From Bacteroidales bacterium Phil12 (GTDB taxonomy: Bacteria; Bacteroidota; Bacteroidia; Bacteroidales; P3), in NCBI GenBank assembly GCA_002633275.1, contig NWBO01000064.1, forward strand, positions 62,001-126,000: DNA of 64,000 nucleotides, read 5' to 3'. This document shows, one piece after another, positions 26,010-35,559 of the stretch. The notes beneath the pieces were generated by a model. That model was not told where the DNA came from and made no database searches. It saw only the letters and a program-made list of their open reading frames with translations. How positions within the stretch are numbered: the stretch's first letter is position 1; each line of letters starts with the position of its first letter. Made by a program: the position numbers and the translations under genes.

Positions 26010-27911
26010 ATGAGCGATTCTATCAAACATGAGTGCGGTATTGCGTTGTTACGTCTAAAAAAACCGCTTGAATATTACCAAGAGAAATATGGAAATACGT
26101 GGGCTTTGAACCGTATGTATCTGTTAATGGAAAAGCAACATAACAGAGGACAGGACGGAGCAGGTTTCGCAACAGTGAAATTCGACACCGCACCGGGCAA
26201 ACAGTACGTGGATATTGCTAAGTCTAACGCACACCAACCGATAGCAGAAATCTTCAAAAATGTTTTTGCGGATTACAAATCTATTGTTAAAGAGCAACCC
26301 GAAAAAGCAGAGGATATAGCGTATTTGAAAGACAACGCAAGATTTTTTGGTGAGTTGATGATGGGACACTTACGATACGGTACATTCGGAAAAAACGAAA
26401 TAGAAAACTTACATCCATTCCACAGAGAGAGCAATTGGAAGACCAGAGACTTATTAATCGCCGGTAATTTCAATCTTACCAATATTGACGAGATGTTAGC
26501 CAAGTTGATTTCATTGGGGCAACACCCTGTAAAGACGGCTGACACGGCAATTGTGTTGGAGAAGATTGGTAAATTCCTTGATAGGGAGGTGCAAGAGTTG
26601 TTTGAGAAACATAAACTCAATAAAGAGTCCAACATACAAATAACCGAATCCGTTTCAAGAGAAATGGATTTGCAAAAAGTGTTGGCTAATTCAGTTAAAC
26701 ATTTTGACGGTGGCTATGCTTTCTGTGGTATAACGGGTAATGGCTGTGCTTTCGTTGTAAGAGATGAATGTGGAATACGTCCTTGTTTTTGGTACGAAAA
26801 TGACGAAATTGTTGTTGCTGCAAGCGAAAGACCTGCAATAATGACGACTTTTGATGCAAAGATTGAAGACGTCAAAGAATTAACACCGGGTTGTGCATTA
26901 ATTATCAACAGAGATGGCTCAGCGGCCGAAAAACGTATTAAAGACGAAAAAGTCCCTAATAAAAAATGTTCGTTCGAAAGGATTTATTTCTCACGAGGAA
27001 CAGATAAGGATATTTATTTGGAAAGAAAGGCTTTGGGCGAAAGAATATTCCCTCAAATACTTGATGCAATAGGCGGCGATGTGGCAAATACCGTTATTTC
27101 GTACATACCTAACACGGCTTCGGTGGCTTTTCAAGGTCTTGCCAAAGCATTTGCCGACTATGTGGATAAACAAAGAATAGAAAAGATTTTACAAAATAAA
27201 GACAACATAACTCTTGCTAAACTTGAAGAAATATTCGCTACAACCACAAGAAGAGAATATATCGTTGTCAAAGACGTAAAACTTAGAACATTTATTACTC
27301 AGGACAACGAAAGAGATGATATGGTTGCCCACGTGTATGATGTTACTTACGGACAGATAAAAGAATATCAAGACAATTTGGTAGTTATTGACGATTCTAT
27401 TGTAAGAGGTACGACCTTGCGTCAAAGTATTCTATCAATATTAGATAAGTTAGGACCAAAGAAGATTGTCGTTGCTTCGTCGGCTCCGCAAATTCGCTAC
27501 CCGGATTGTTATGGTATCGATATGTCTCGTTTGGGAGAGTTTGTGGCATTCAACGCTGCGATAGCCTTACTTAAAGAGCAAGGCAAACAACATATCATCG
27601 ACCAAGTGTATGCAGAATGTAAAAAACAAGAGGAACTTCCAAAGGAAATGGTTGTAAATCACGTTAAGGATATTTATTCTTCTTTCACCGATGAACAGAT
27701 AAGCGACAAGATTGCACAATTAATAACACCTAAGAACTGCCGTGCTGAAATTAAGGTGGTTTATAATACCGTTGAGGACTTACATCTTGCTTGTCCGGAG
27801 CATACGGGCGATTGGTATTTCACCGGAAATTACCCTACGTATGGCGGAAACAAAGTTGTCAATACCGCTTTTATCAATTGGTACGAAGGAAACAACAAGC
27901 GAGCATATTAA
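26010..27911 (+). CDS. purF: Amidophosphoribosyltransferase
   Basis: This 633-residue enzyme catalyses the committed step of purine synthesis, converting PRPP and glutamine to phosphoribosylamine. The class II glutaminase domain is N-terminal: the nucleophile is Cys9 in IKHECGIALLRL, which requires removal of the first eight residues, and NRGQDGAGFATVKF follows. The phosphoribosyltransferase half has the PRPP loop VVIDDSIVRGTTLRQS (about residues 458-473). At 633 residues it is longer than the common 470-500-residue form and resembles the long Bacteroidales type. It lies three bases after nadE and may share its transcript; both make amide-nitrogen-dependent nucleotides. Confidence 0.93.
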   Translation: MSDSIKHECGIALLRLKKPLEYYQEKYGNTWALNRMYLLMEKQHNRGQDGAGFATVKFDTAPGKQYVDIAKSNAHQPIAEIFKNVFADYKSIVKEQPEKAEDIAYLKDNARFFGELMMGHLRYGTFGKNEIENLHPFHRESNWKTRDLLIAGNFNLTNIDEMLAKLISLGQHPVKTADTAIVLEKIGKFLDREVQELFEKHKLNKESNIQITESVSREMDLQKVLANSVKHFDGGYAFCGITGNGCAFVVRDECGIRPCFWYENDEIVVAASERPAIMTTFDAKIEDVKELTPGCALIINRDGSAAEKRIKDEKVPNKKCSFERIYFSRGTDKDIYLERKALGERIFPQILDAIGGDVANTVISYIPNTASVAFQGLAKAFADYVDKQRIEKILQNKDNITLAKLEEIFATTTRREYIVVKDVKLRTFITQDNERDDMVAHVYDVTYGQIKEYQDNLVVIDDSIVRGTTLRQSILSILDKLGPKKIVVASSAPQIRYPDCYGIDMSRLGEFVAFNAAIALLKEQGKQHIIDQVYAECKKQEELPKEMVVNHVKDIYSSFTDEQISDKIAQLITPKNCRAEIKVVYNTVEDLHLACPEHTGDWYFTGNYPTYGGNKVVNTAFINWYEGNNKRAY

Positions 27912-27960
27912 ATGAATACCGAAGTTTATTGCAATTAATAATTATAAAAAAATAACCATT

Positions 27961-28407
27961 ATGAAAAGTATTCTAAAAAAATTAATCATCGTTCTTATTG
28001 GCGTGTCATGTTTCAGTGCTTGCGCAATAACCGACAAAGACAAACCTATTACGGTAAATCAATTGCCTGCTGCTGCTCAGCAAGTGATAAAGAAGAATTT
28101 CTCTAACAACAAAGTCGCAATGGTAAAACAAGAGAAAGATGTGTTGAAAACAAGTTATGATGTTGTATTTACCAATGGCGATAAGATTGAGTTCGACAGC
28201 AAAGGCAATTGGACGGAAATCAATTGTAAAAACTCCTTTGTGCCGTCAGCATTGATTCCTGTGCAAATCAAGAATTATGTTCAACAAAATTATCCGGACA
28301 ACAAGATTATTGAGATTGACCGAGACAAAAAAGAATACGATGTCAAGTTGTCAAATGGTATTGAAATCACGTTTAATACCAAGTTCCAAGTGATAGAGAT
28401 GGATTAA
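27961..28407 (+). CDS. PepSY-like (DUF2874) lipoprotein
   Basis: This 148-residue exported protein has a lipoprotein signal (VSCFSAC, with the lipidated cysteine at about residue 21). Two PepSY-like repeats follow: LPAAAQQVIKKNFSNNKVAM with YDVVFTNGDKIEFDSKGNWT, and IPVQIKNYVQQNYPDNKIIE with YDVKLSNGIEITFNTKFQVI. This is the pattern of the DUF2874 beta-lactamase-inhibitor-like family common in Bacteroidales, whose function is not known; it should sit in the periplasm on a membrane anchor. A strong terminator follows at 28456. Confidence 0.85.
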   Translation: MKSILKKLIIVLIGVSCFSACAITDKDKPITVNQLPAAAQQVIKKNFSNNKVAMVKQEKDVLKTSYDVVFTNGDKIEFDSKGNWTEINCKNSFVPSALIPVQIKNYVQQNYPDNKIIEIDRDKKEYDVKLSNGIEITFNTKFQVIEMD

Positions 28408-28455
28408 AAACATCTCTTATTGTTGTAAAGTCTGACAAGCACTTACAATATGTAA

Positions 28456-28498
28456 ATATACAGATAAACTTTCCTAATGTTTATCTGTATATTTTTTG
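28456..28498 (+). terminator. Intrinsic terminator after PepSY-like gene
   Basis: ATATACAGATAAAC pairs with GTTTATCTGTATAT (14-bp stem, nine-base loop), followed by TTTTTG. Confidence 0.8.
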
Positions 28499-28575
28499 AT
28501 TTACCGATACGAAAACAAGACAAAATTTTTTGAATGGTAAAAAGACAAAACCAATATGAGTTTTCATAAAAATAA

Positions 28576-28660
28576 TCACTCACATCAGTGAAATAGTGTT
28601 AAACACTAATTTATTAATCACTCACATTAATTTACTAATATCACATATTAATTTTCATTC
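28576..28660. repeat. Dispersed 21-bp repeat, locus 1 (intergenic)
   Basis: About three head-to-tail units of 21 bases start at 28597, 28618 and 28639; the first begins TGTTAAACACTAATTTATT. The core TTAGTGTTAAACACTAA is nearly palindromic. Confidence 0.75.
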
Positions 28661-28744
28661 ATCCAAATACGATTTAGCGGCTGCGTAATTCCAAAGAATA
28701 AATACATTTTCATAGTAAAAAGATAGTGTTTGAAATAAATTTTG

Positions 28745-28752
28745 TAACTTTG
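28745..28752 (+). promoter_or_regulatory. Putative -7 box
   Basis: TAACTTTG lies 110 bases before the ATG of the exported protein at 28863, implying a leader of roughly 100 bases. Confidence 0.55.
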
Positions 28753-28862
28753 CCAAGTCAATGAGTGTCTTATATGCGACAATCTCATTAACAAAAAAGA
28801 CAATGGGGACAATTCCCACAAAAGAGACTTTAACAGAATAATAATTTTAATACAATAACAGA

Positions 28863-29600
28863 ATGAAATCAATTATCAGAACAATTACGTGTTGTGCTTT
28901 TGCACTTTTGTTTTGTGCAACAACTATGGCTCAACAAGGCGAATGGGCAGGTTTGGTTAAATACAAACTTACTTGGACGGGTAACGTACCACAAGGCGTC
29001 CCTACTACTTTTGAAGCAAAGATTTTCAAAAATTTGGAAAGCACAGACTTCACTACTCTTCTCTCTTTTGGTGGTCTTGTGAAAAGCATCACCAACGCCA
29101 ACAACAATACCATTTCTCTTATGATGGACTTATCAATGTTACCTGATGAGGGTGCAACGGAAGGAATGTCGGGTAAGTGGTACTGCAAAGACAAAATAAA
29201 TTTGGAAGAAATGAAAGGCAAAATTTCTTACGAATACACAGGCGAGACCAAAGAGATTGCAGGTCTTAAATGTCAGCAAGTCAAAGTTATTTCAAAGGAT
29301 AACGACGGCAAGGAAGAGAGTGAATTGATTTATGTTACCAAGGAATTAGGTCCAAAGGTATGTCAGACTTACTATCCCGGCTTGGACGCTTTTCCAATGG
29401 AGTTCCCAATGGAATTAGGTGAGATGTCTGTTACATTACAAGTTACCGAAGCATTGAAAGGTAAGGCTTCTCAAATGGATTTAATGGTAGAAAGCGGCTA
29501 TGAAGAGTTGCCACAAGAAGATTTCATTGATATAGTAAAACGTTTGTTCGGTGCAATGGGACAAGGTGGCGAAGACGGTGGCGATGATGACGATATGTAA
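28863..29600 (+). CDS. Exported protein of unknown function, DUF4412-like
   Basis: This 245-residue protein has a clear signal peptide ending ATTMAQQ (cleavage near residue 23). The mature part is beta-rich, with GKWYCKDKINLEEMKGKISY and IAGLKCQQVKVISKDNDGKE, a pattern like the DUF4412 or GLPGLI-type periplasmic proteins of Bacteroidetes. The C-terminus is glycine and acid rich (GQGGEDGGDDDDM). The role is unknown. The ftsK gene begins 14 bases downstream, so the two may be co-transcribed. Confidence 0.75.
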   Translation: MKSIIRTITCCAFALLFCATTMAQQGEWAGLVKYKLTWTGNVPQGVPTTFEAKIFKNLESTDFTTLLSFGGLVKSITNANNNTISLMMDLSMLPDEGATEGMSGKWYCKDKINLEEMKGKISYEYTGETKEIAGLKCQQVKVISKDNDGKEESELIYVTKELGPKVCQTYYPGLDAFPMEFPMELGEMSVTLQVTEALKGKASQMDLMVESGYEELPQEDFIDIVKRLFGAMGQGGEDGGDDDDM

Positions 29601-29614
29601 TTTTAAGTCCTACA

Positions 29615-32455
29615 ATGGCAAAACAGAAATCCAAAAAAACAAGAAGTAAGTTAAAAAAGGATACCCTAAAACAAGAAGAAAACGTTTTCACTATGGTAAA
29701 ACAAGGATTGAAGAGTCCTCAAATGCCATTGGTTGTAGGCGTTTTCCTCTTCTTGTTTGCTGTTTTTTGCCTTATAAGTTTTATCTCTTTTTTCATTACT
29801 ACGGCTGTTGATTACGACTCCGTAAAAAATCTTTGTGCATCTGACCTTATCACAGGAGAACAAAACATCGGCAACTGGGGAGGTAAATTAGGTGCATACA
29901 TATCTTATCTGTGCATAACGCATACATTTGGTATCGGAGCGTTTGGCTTTATACTGCTTTTGATACTATTCTCTTTAAGACTGCTTAAAGTTCAAATTCC
30001 TTTGTTTTCCAAATGGATTGTTGCTACCATTGTAATTATGCTTTGGGCTTCAAGTGTAATGGGATTTGTTGTAGTTGTCTTTGAAGCGGAGGCATTAGAA
30101 AATTTTGCAGGTATTGTCGGCATAAGCGTCAATCAAGCACTTAAAACACTTATCGGTAATATCGGTTGCGGCTTTGTACTGCTCGCTTTTACGATAACAA
30201 TACCTATGATTCTTTTCGGTGTCAAATACCTTTGGGTACGCAATGCCGTTAAATCCATTACTCAACACAAAGAAGAACAAGAGGACGAAGAAGAAATATC
30301 TGACGACGAAAATAATAAAAAAGAAGATAACAAACCAACAGAAAAAGGGCAAAAAGACCCAACACCAATAAAACAATCTTTATTTTCACGATTTTTCAAA
30401 AAGAAAACCCAAAAAGAAACTTCACAAACAAAAGAAATAACGTCAAATACCGACGAAAAAGAAAAATCGCAAGAGCAAAACACCTCAACATCGCATACCG
30501 GACCTATAATACTGCCGATAAACCACACTCCTACTGCAAATACATTTACCCAACAAGATGTCGATAAACAAGCCTCTGCAATAAAAGTAAGGTATATTGA
30601 TGATAGCGAAACAGTGTTAAACACCAATTCACTAATGTCTGACACTAAAAATTTAGTTTCCCACACTAATTTAACGAATAGTGATACGCAAGAAACAACT
30701 TCTCAAACCAATGTTTCGGATAGTGAAAACGAAACACCAAACGATACAATTGACAACCCCGAAACATCTAATATTCCTTTCACTGTAAAGACGACCACCG
30801 ATATTCCAAGCGAAGAACCAACGCAAGAAAGCAATGAAATAGTTTCTCCTATTCATCACAGCATCGAAGAGCCTTACGACCCTTATGAGAATTTGTCTCA
30901 TTATAAGTTCCCGACTACGGATTTTCTTATCGACTACGATAAAAATAACACTGTCATTTCCGAAAAAGAATTGATTGCCAACAAAAACAGGATTGAGACT
31001 ACGCTATTAAATTATCAAATCAAAATATCTTCCATTGAGGCGACTGTCGGCCCTACCGTTACACTATATGAAATAATTCCTGCTCCGGGAATAAGAATTT
31101 CCAAAATAAAATCTTTGGAGGACGATATTGCTTTAAGTCTGTCCGCTTTGGGCATAAGAATTATCGCACCCATACCGGGCAAAGGCACTATTGGTATTGA
31201 AGTTCCTAACTCTAAGCCGCAGGTTGTGTCAATGAAATCCATGCTTGAATCACCTCAGTTTTTGGATAACAAGTTTGAGTTGCCTGTTGCCATAGGCAAA
31301 CGTATCGACAACACACCTTACGTTGCAGATTTGGCAAAGATGCCTCACTTACTTATGGCAGGAGCAACGGGACAAGGTAAATCAGTCGGCTTAAACGCAA
31401 TCATATCTTCGTTGTTATACAAAAAACATCCGTGTGATTTGAAGTTCATCTTCGTTGATCCGAAGAAAGTTGAATTGTCTTTGTACTCAAAGTTAGAGAA
31501 ACATTACTTGGCGAAAGTTCCTAATGGCAAGGAAGCCGTAATCACTGACGTTAAAGACGTGGTTTATACCTTGCGTTCTTTGTGCCAACTAATGGATACA
31601 AGATATGAACTGTTGAAACAAGCCGGTTGTAAGAAAATAACAGAATATAACAAGAAGTTTATCGCCCGCCGTCTAAACCCTGAAAAAGGACATAACTATA
31701 TGCCTTATATTGTTGTTTTCATTGATGAGTTTGCAGACCTTATAATGACGGCAGGCAAAGAAATCGAAAAACCTATATGTCGTTTGGCACAATTGGCTCG
31801 TGCGGTGGGAATACATCTTATTATAGCCACGCAAAGACCAAGTGTCAATATCATCACAGGAACTATCAAAGCGAATTTCCCTGCCCGTGCGGCATTCAAA
31901 GTCAGTTCCTTGACAGACTCTCGTACAATCCTCGACACCAAAGGAGCCGAACAATTAATAGGTCGCGGCGATATGCTTATAAGTAATGGCGGTGGTTTGA
32001 TACGTTTGCAATGTGCTTTGATAGACACCGAAGAAATTGAGCAAGTCGCCGATTTTATCGCAGAGCAACAAGGCTTTGATGAGTGTTTCTTACTTCCCGA
32101 AGTCAAAGAAGATAGCGATGCGGACGAAAACACCGAAAAACGTAACGTCGGCAATGAGCGTGATGCTTTGTTTGAAGATGCCGCCCGCGTTATCGTTATG
32201 GCTCAACAAGGCAGCACATCTCTTTTGCAACGCAAACTATCTCTTGGCTACAACAGAGCAGGCAGGATTATGGACCAATTGGAGAACGCAGGCATTGTAG
32301 GACCTTTTAGAGGCTCAAAAGCAAGAGATGTCTTGATTTCCACCGAAGAGGAACTGAATAATATCATCAATTGCGAGAAGAATATTCAAACCAATGATGC
32401 AATAACCGATACTAATTTCTTAGATAATAATTTTAATAACCTCCAAAGTGAATAG
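29615..32455 (+). CDS. ftsK: FtsK/SpoIIIE-type DNA translocase
   Basis: This 946-residue membrane-anchored DNA pump moves chromosome dimers and termini through the division septum. There are four N-terminal membrane segments (about residues 35-205), then a 240-residue Thr/Glu-rich linker. The motor follows, with Walker A GATGQGKS at residues 583-590, FVDPKKVELSLYSKL and Walker B VVFIDEFADLIM. A C-terminal gamma winged helix (ARVIVMAQQGSTSLLQRKLS, GYNRAGRIMDQLENAGIVG) reads polar sequence motifs. The linker contains the dispersed 21-bp repeat in frame, giving heptapeptides VLNTNSL, MSDTKNL and VSHTNLT at about residues 334-354. A LolA-like gene follows 43 bases later. Confidence 0.95.
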   Translation: MAKQKSKKTRSKLKKDTLKQEENVFTMVKQGLKSPQMPLVVGVFLFLFAVFCLISFISFFITTAVDYDSVKNLCASDLITGEQNIGNWGGKLGAYISYLCITHTFGIGAFGFILLLILFSLRLLKVQIPLFSKWIVATIVIMLWASSVMGFVVVVFEAEALENFAGIVGISVNQALKTLIGNIGCGFVLLAFTITIPMILFGVKYLWVRNAVKSITQHKEEQEDEEEISDDENNKKEDNKPTEKGQKDPTPIKQSLFSRFFKKKTQKETSQTKEITSNTDEKEKSQEQNTSTSHTGPIILPINHTPTANTFTQQDVDKQASAIKVRYIDDSETVLNTNSLMSDTKNLVSHTNLTNSDTQETTSQTNVSDSENETPNDTIDNPETSNIPFTVKTTTDIPSEEPTQESNEIVSPIHHSIEEPYDPYENLSHYKFPTTDFLIDYDKNNTVISEKELIANKNRIETTLLNYQIKISSIEATVGPTVTLYEIIPAPGIRISKIKSLEDDIALSLSALGIRIIAPIPGKGTIGIEVPNSKPQVVSMKSMLESPQFLDNKFELPVAIGKRIDNTPYVADLAKMPHLLMAGATGQGKSVGLNAIISSLLYKKHPCDLKFIFVDPKKVELSLYSKLEKHYLAKVPNGKEAVITDVKDVVYTLRSLCQLMDTRYELLKQAGCKKITEYNKKFIARRLNPEKGHNYMPYIVVFIDEFADLIMTAGKEIEKPICRLAQLARAVGIHLIIATQRPSVNIITGTIKANFPARAAFKVSSLTDSRTILDTKGAEQLIGRGDMLISNGGGLIRLQCALIDTEEIEQVADFIAEQQGFDECFLLPEVKEDSDADENTEKRNVGNERDALFEDAARVIVMAQQGSTSLLQRKLSLGYNRAGRIMDQLENAGIVGPFRGSKARDVLISTEEELNNIINCEKNIQTNDAITDTNFLDNNFNNLQSE
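30615..30698 (+). repeat. Dispersed 21-bp repeat, locus 2 (in frame inside ftsK linker)
   Basis: Units start at 30615, 30636, 30657 and (degenerate) 30678. The first reads TGTTAAACACCAATTCACTA, close to the intergenic copy at 28597. Confidence 0.8.
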
Positions 32456-32498
32456 TATTTCTTAAACTCTTTGGCACAAACTTTGAAAAAACACAATT

Positions 32499-33155
32499 AT
32501 GAAAAAATTAATCATATCCATATTGGCTTTATTACTTACGTTTTCTTTATTTGCGCAAACCGAGAAACGTAACGGCGTTGTAATAGACAAAGGTGCTCAA
32601 AAGATTGTCGGCGATGTTGTTGCTCAAATGAAGAAAGATACGCCTTTTTCCTTTGCATTCACTTACGACATTCAAGAGAATAACGCCAAACAAAAGGGCA
32701 AAGGCACTTTTATCAGCAACAATGGTAAATACAGCGTTGTTACCGACCAATTTTCCTACATAAGTAACGGCACTACGATGTGGAACTACAACACAAAAAA
32801 CAACGAAGTCGAAGTTATGGACGCAGAAGACGGCAACACTATGTTTAATTTCACAAAGATTATCGGTAACAGCCTTAAAAACTTCCGCCCAAAACTTATT
32901 CGCCAGGAGAAATTCGGTGGTGTAAATTGTAATATTGTTGATTTAACGCCTATGAAATCGTCTGCAATCAGCAAGATTCGTATTTATGCTTCGAACACTA
33001 ACAACCGCCTGCACAAAATGGAAATTTCCACCTACGAAGGAGCGAAATATATCTACACGTTTTCAAATTACAAACCTAATATCAACGTAACGACTTCCTC
33101 TTTCACATTTGACAAGACCAAACACCCGAAAGTCAAAGTCGTTGATTTACGCTAA
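32499..33155 (+). CDS. LolA-like outer-membrane lipoprotein carrier
   Basis: This 218-residue periplasmic protein has a signal peptide ending LFAQTE and the LolA/LolB half-barrel pattern: FSFAFTYDIQENNAKQKGKG, then GTFISNNGKYSVVTDQFSYI, then SNGTTMWNYNTKNNEVEVMD, then the C-terminal ISKIRIYASNTNNRLHKMEI. LolA proteins ferry lipoproteins from the inner-membrane LolCDE complex to the outer membrane. The lolA identity is inferred from this fold pattern; a relative with another hydrophobic ligand is possible. Finding it right after ftsK is a common Bacteroidetes arrangement as I recall, which adds some support. Confidence 0.82.
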   Translation: MKKLIISILALLLTFSLFAQTEKRNGVVIDKGAQKIVGDVVAQMKKDTPFSFAFTYDIQENNAKQKGKGTFISNNGKYSVVTDQFSYISNGTTMWNYNTKNNEVEVMDAEDGNTMFNFTKIIGNSLKNFRPKLIRQEKFGGVNCNIVDLTPMKSSAISKIRIYASNTNNRLHKMEISTYEGAKYIYTFSNYKPNINVTTSSFTFDKTKHPKVKVVDLR

Positions 33156-33458
33156 TTTTTCTTTTGAAGAGTTTTATAAATTTTAGCATAATCTTATAAA
33201 AATCCTTCACTGCCTTATAAAATTTTATATAGACTTATATTAAAGTGAGTTTAACGAATTTAATTATTAGAATGCATATCCCCTAAAATGCGAGAATAAT
33301 TGTTCAAGTGTTTGCAACATTTGAACAAAACATAGGAAATATTAATCACACAAATGTCATAGACATCATTTATAATAAAAGTTTTGTAAATATTAGTCTT
33401 ATATTAATTTCGCTGAATTCATTATTAAATAGTTAATAGTTGGAGGGTATCAATAAGA
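33156..33458. other. Convergent intergenic region
   Basis: These 303 AT-rich bases lie between the ends of the LolA-like and lptC genes. I see no gene. CTTATAAAA-like words recur near 33185-33240; no clear terminator is visible. Confidence 0.5.
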
Positions 33459-34028
33459 TTAGTCGCTCTCATGGACGGTTTCCTTGCCATGAGGACGGAT
33501 TACTACAACGCTGTCAAACTGTTCGTTGGAAACCAAACCGTCTCCAAAAGTTTCACCTCCTTGTGTGTAGCGACGAATGGGTTTATGGGTATAAACGATT
33601 TGTTTGTCCTGCTCCCAATACAAATCTTTACAATATATAGTGTCGTGGTTATTGAAATTAATAATCTTTATGGAGTCCCGTAGATACACAATATCCCTCG
33701 TTGCAGTATAATTGACGGCATAACGAGCTGTAAGTGTAGCTTTGTTCGTATGGTCTTTATTGTAAAACAAAACGTTGATGCCCTTCGGAAAAACCGTTCT
33801 CGCACTATCGCCCGAATAATATTCAACGGTTTTGCTATTCAACCGTGCATATACATCACCTTTCTCCGAACGATAAAGAACAATATTAAACAGAGTCTGC
33901 ACGGGTTTCTTATGAAAATTTTTGTTAGGCTGATAAGTTTGTTCTTTTGAACAGGAAACAAAAAAAGATATGGACATAACAATGAATATGTATGCCCATA
34001 TCTTATAATATTTAGAGTAAATTCTCAC
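33459..34028 (-). CDS. lptC: LPS export system protein LptC
   Basis: This 189-residue protein has an N-terminal membrane anchor or lipoprotein-like segment (IFIVMSISFFVSCSKEQ) and the LptC/OstA-like beta-jellyroll pattern: YARLNSKTVEYYSGDSARTV, FPKGINVLFYNKDHTNKATL, TARYAVNYTATRDIVYLRDS, and DTIYCKDLYWEQDKQIVYTH. LptC bridges the inner-membrane LptBFG ATPase to periplasmic LptA during lipopolysaccharide export. The TPR-protein gene lies just upstream (46-base gap) on the same strand. In other Bacteroidetes lptC is often followed by a hemolysin or CBS gene; here the neighbour on that side is the convergent LolA-like gene. Confidence 0.88.
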   Translation of the reverse strand: MRIYSKYYKIWAYIFIVMSISFFVSCSKEQTYQPNKNFHKKPVQTLFNIVLYRSEKGDVYARLNSKTVEYYSGDSARTVFPKGINVLFYNKDHTNKATLTARYAVNYTATRDIVYLRDSIKIINFNNHDTIYCKDLYWEQDKQIVYTHKPIRRYTQGGETFGDGLVSNEQFDSVVVIRPHGKETVHESD

Positions 34029-34074
34029 TGTTCTTGTTAAGTTTTTATTTATTCTTAACTATATGAGAAATGTT

Positions 34075-35433
34075 TTAGTCTCTTGTACGGATTGTTGTCG
34101 AACCGCCAATCCAACCACCGACACCTGTACCTGCTCCTACGGATTTGCCTTCAAAGAATATGTCTTGTTTTAATGGAAAACGTCCGTGTGCTGCATTCAT
34201 TATACGTTGTGCATCGGCTGCAACTCCTGGGTCTAAGTTCTTTGCTCTTGCAGCTTCGTCGTATGCAGCCCATGCAGCTTCCCTGCCTGGTGTTGCAAGG
34301 TACATACTTGCGATAAGTACAGATGCTTTGCCGGCGTATGATTTGTCGTAACCGACAGCACGTCTTGCGGCTTCTCTTGCTGCGGAGTAGTTTTTGGATT
34401 TAAGCAATGCGTTTGCAAGTGCAAGAGCCGATTTTGTTTTGATGCTGATGTCAGGAGAAGTCTTCTCTGCTTCTTCCAAATACTTGACAGCCTCATTATA
34501 TTGTCCTCTTCCGATAAGCATTTGACCCATTAGAGATGCGGTTCTCGGTGTAGGTTCAAGTTTATGCAGGTTTTCTGTTGCGTTTAAGAACAATTCTTCG
34601 GAAGTACAGCCTTTACGTTCCAAATTTGTTGTTATTTTCTTCAACAACGCCAAGTCATTAGGATTTGCATTGAAGCGGTCTTGATAGATTGGGACGATTT
34701 TTGAGCAAGATGCATAAGGTTCAATCAAAGTCTCCAAAGCGTTGATATTGGAACGAGTGCTATTGACTTCTTTTTGCAACTTAGCCATAAGTTTAGTATC
34801 GTTCTTTTGTGTTGCTTCGTCCAATTCATTTGAAGATTGTGTCAAAGATTTCTCCATTGCATCGGAAGAATAATCATAGACATCAAACAAAACACTCCAT
34901 TCATCATTGCTTGCCTTCGAATCTACAAGGTAGTTTATTGTGGCTTTCAAATACAACACGCAAAAACTTTGATCCAATAATGCGTTGTTTTTGTCGGCAA
35001 GTTCTTGTGCTTGTTTGTAAAGATTATATGCCTGTGCTTTCTCATTAGGTTTGCATTGTTCGTACCATTGTGCCTTTCTTGCTATCGCATTCCACATTTC
35101 TCCGTCAAATTCTCCCCACTTGTCAAACATATTCAACATCTCGTTGAAATAAGTTTCCTTATCCTGAGGTGCAGCAGTCTTGTATAGGTTTGCCAAGATG
35201 TTATAACCTTGCTTGTATGTGTTAATATGATACATCGGGCACACTTCCAAAACTTTTTTCCAAGGTTCGTAAGCATCTTTATAGGCCTTTTGTTTATAAA
35301 ACTCCTTATATAGAGAATTGTTCATCATACATTCCGTACTATCTTGTGGAGTTTTACCATACTTTTGGGCATTAGCCGTTGTCAGACTAAGGCTTACAGC
35401 CGCCAATGCCAATATCAAACTGAATTTTTTCAT
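34075..35433 (-). CDS. Exported tetratricopeptide-repeat protein
   Basis: This 452-residue protein has a signal peptide ending TTANAQKYG and consists mostly of TPR-type helical pairs, for example YKEFYKQKAYKDAYEPWKKV, MGQMLIGRGQYNEAVKYLEE and ALANALLKSKNYSAAREAAR. The C-terminal 40 residues are glycine-rich and lack TPRs. TPR proteins act as scaffolds for protein assembly. Bacteroidetes of this type carry one upstream of lptC, as here, but its partner is not known to me. No T9SS domain is seen, so a periplasmic location is likely. It may be co-transcribed with the outer-membrane barrel gene upstream, 126 bases away. Confidence 0.85.
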   Translation of the reverse strand: MKKFSLILALAAVSLSLTTANAQKYGKTPQDSTECMMNNSLYKEFYKQKAYKDAYEPWKKVLEVCPMYHINTYKQGYNILANLYKTAAPQDKETYFNEMLNMFDKWGEFDGEMWNAIARKAQWYEQCKPNEKAQAYNLYKQAQELADKNNALLDQSFCVLYLKATINYLVDSKASNDEWSVLFDVYDYSSDAMEKSLTQSSNELDEATQKNDTKLMAKLQKEVNSTRSNINALETLIEPYASCSKIVPIYQDRFNANPNDLALLKKITTNLERKGCTSEELFLNATENLHKLEPTPRTASLMGQMLIGRGQYNEAVKYLEEAEKTSPDISIKTKSALALANALLKSKNYSAAREAARRAVGYDKSYAGKASVLIASMYLATPGREAAWAAYDEAARAKNLDPGVAADAQRIMNAAHGRFPLKQDIFFEGKSVGAGTGVGGWIGGSTTIRTRD

Positions 35434-35559
35434 TTTAATTTATACGGTTTTTTTGTTGTTAATATTCGCTTTGATAGTTATTAATAAAAATTTTGCAGTG
35501 TTTATAATCGTTTTCGCCGTTTGCGGTGTTAGTTTTGCTTACCCACGAATACGTTTTGG

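Larger units (their letters stand above)
28408..28862. other. Intergenic region with terminator, 21-bp repeats and promoter
   Basis: No gene is visible in 455 bases. It contains the terminator of the PepSY gene, one locus of the dispersed 21-bp repeat (28576-28660) and a -7 box at 28745-28752 for the next gene. Confidence 0.7.
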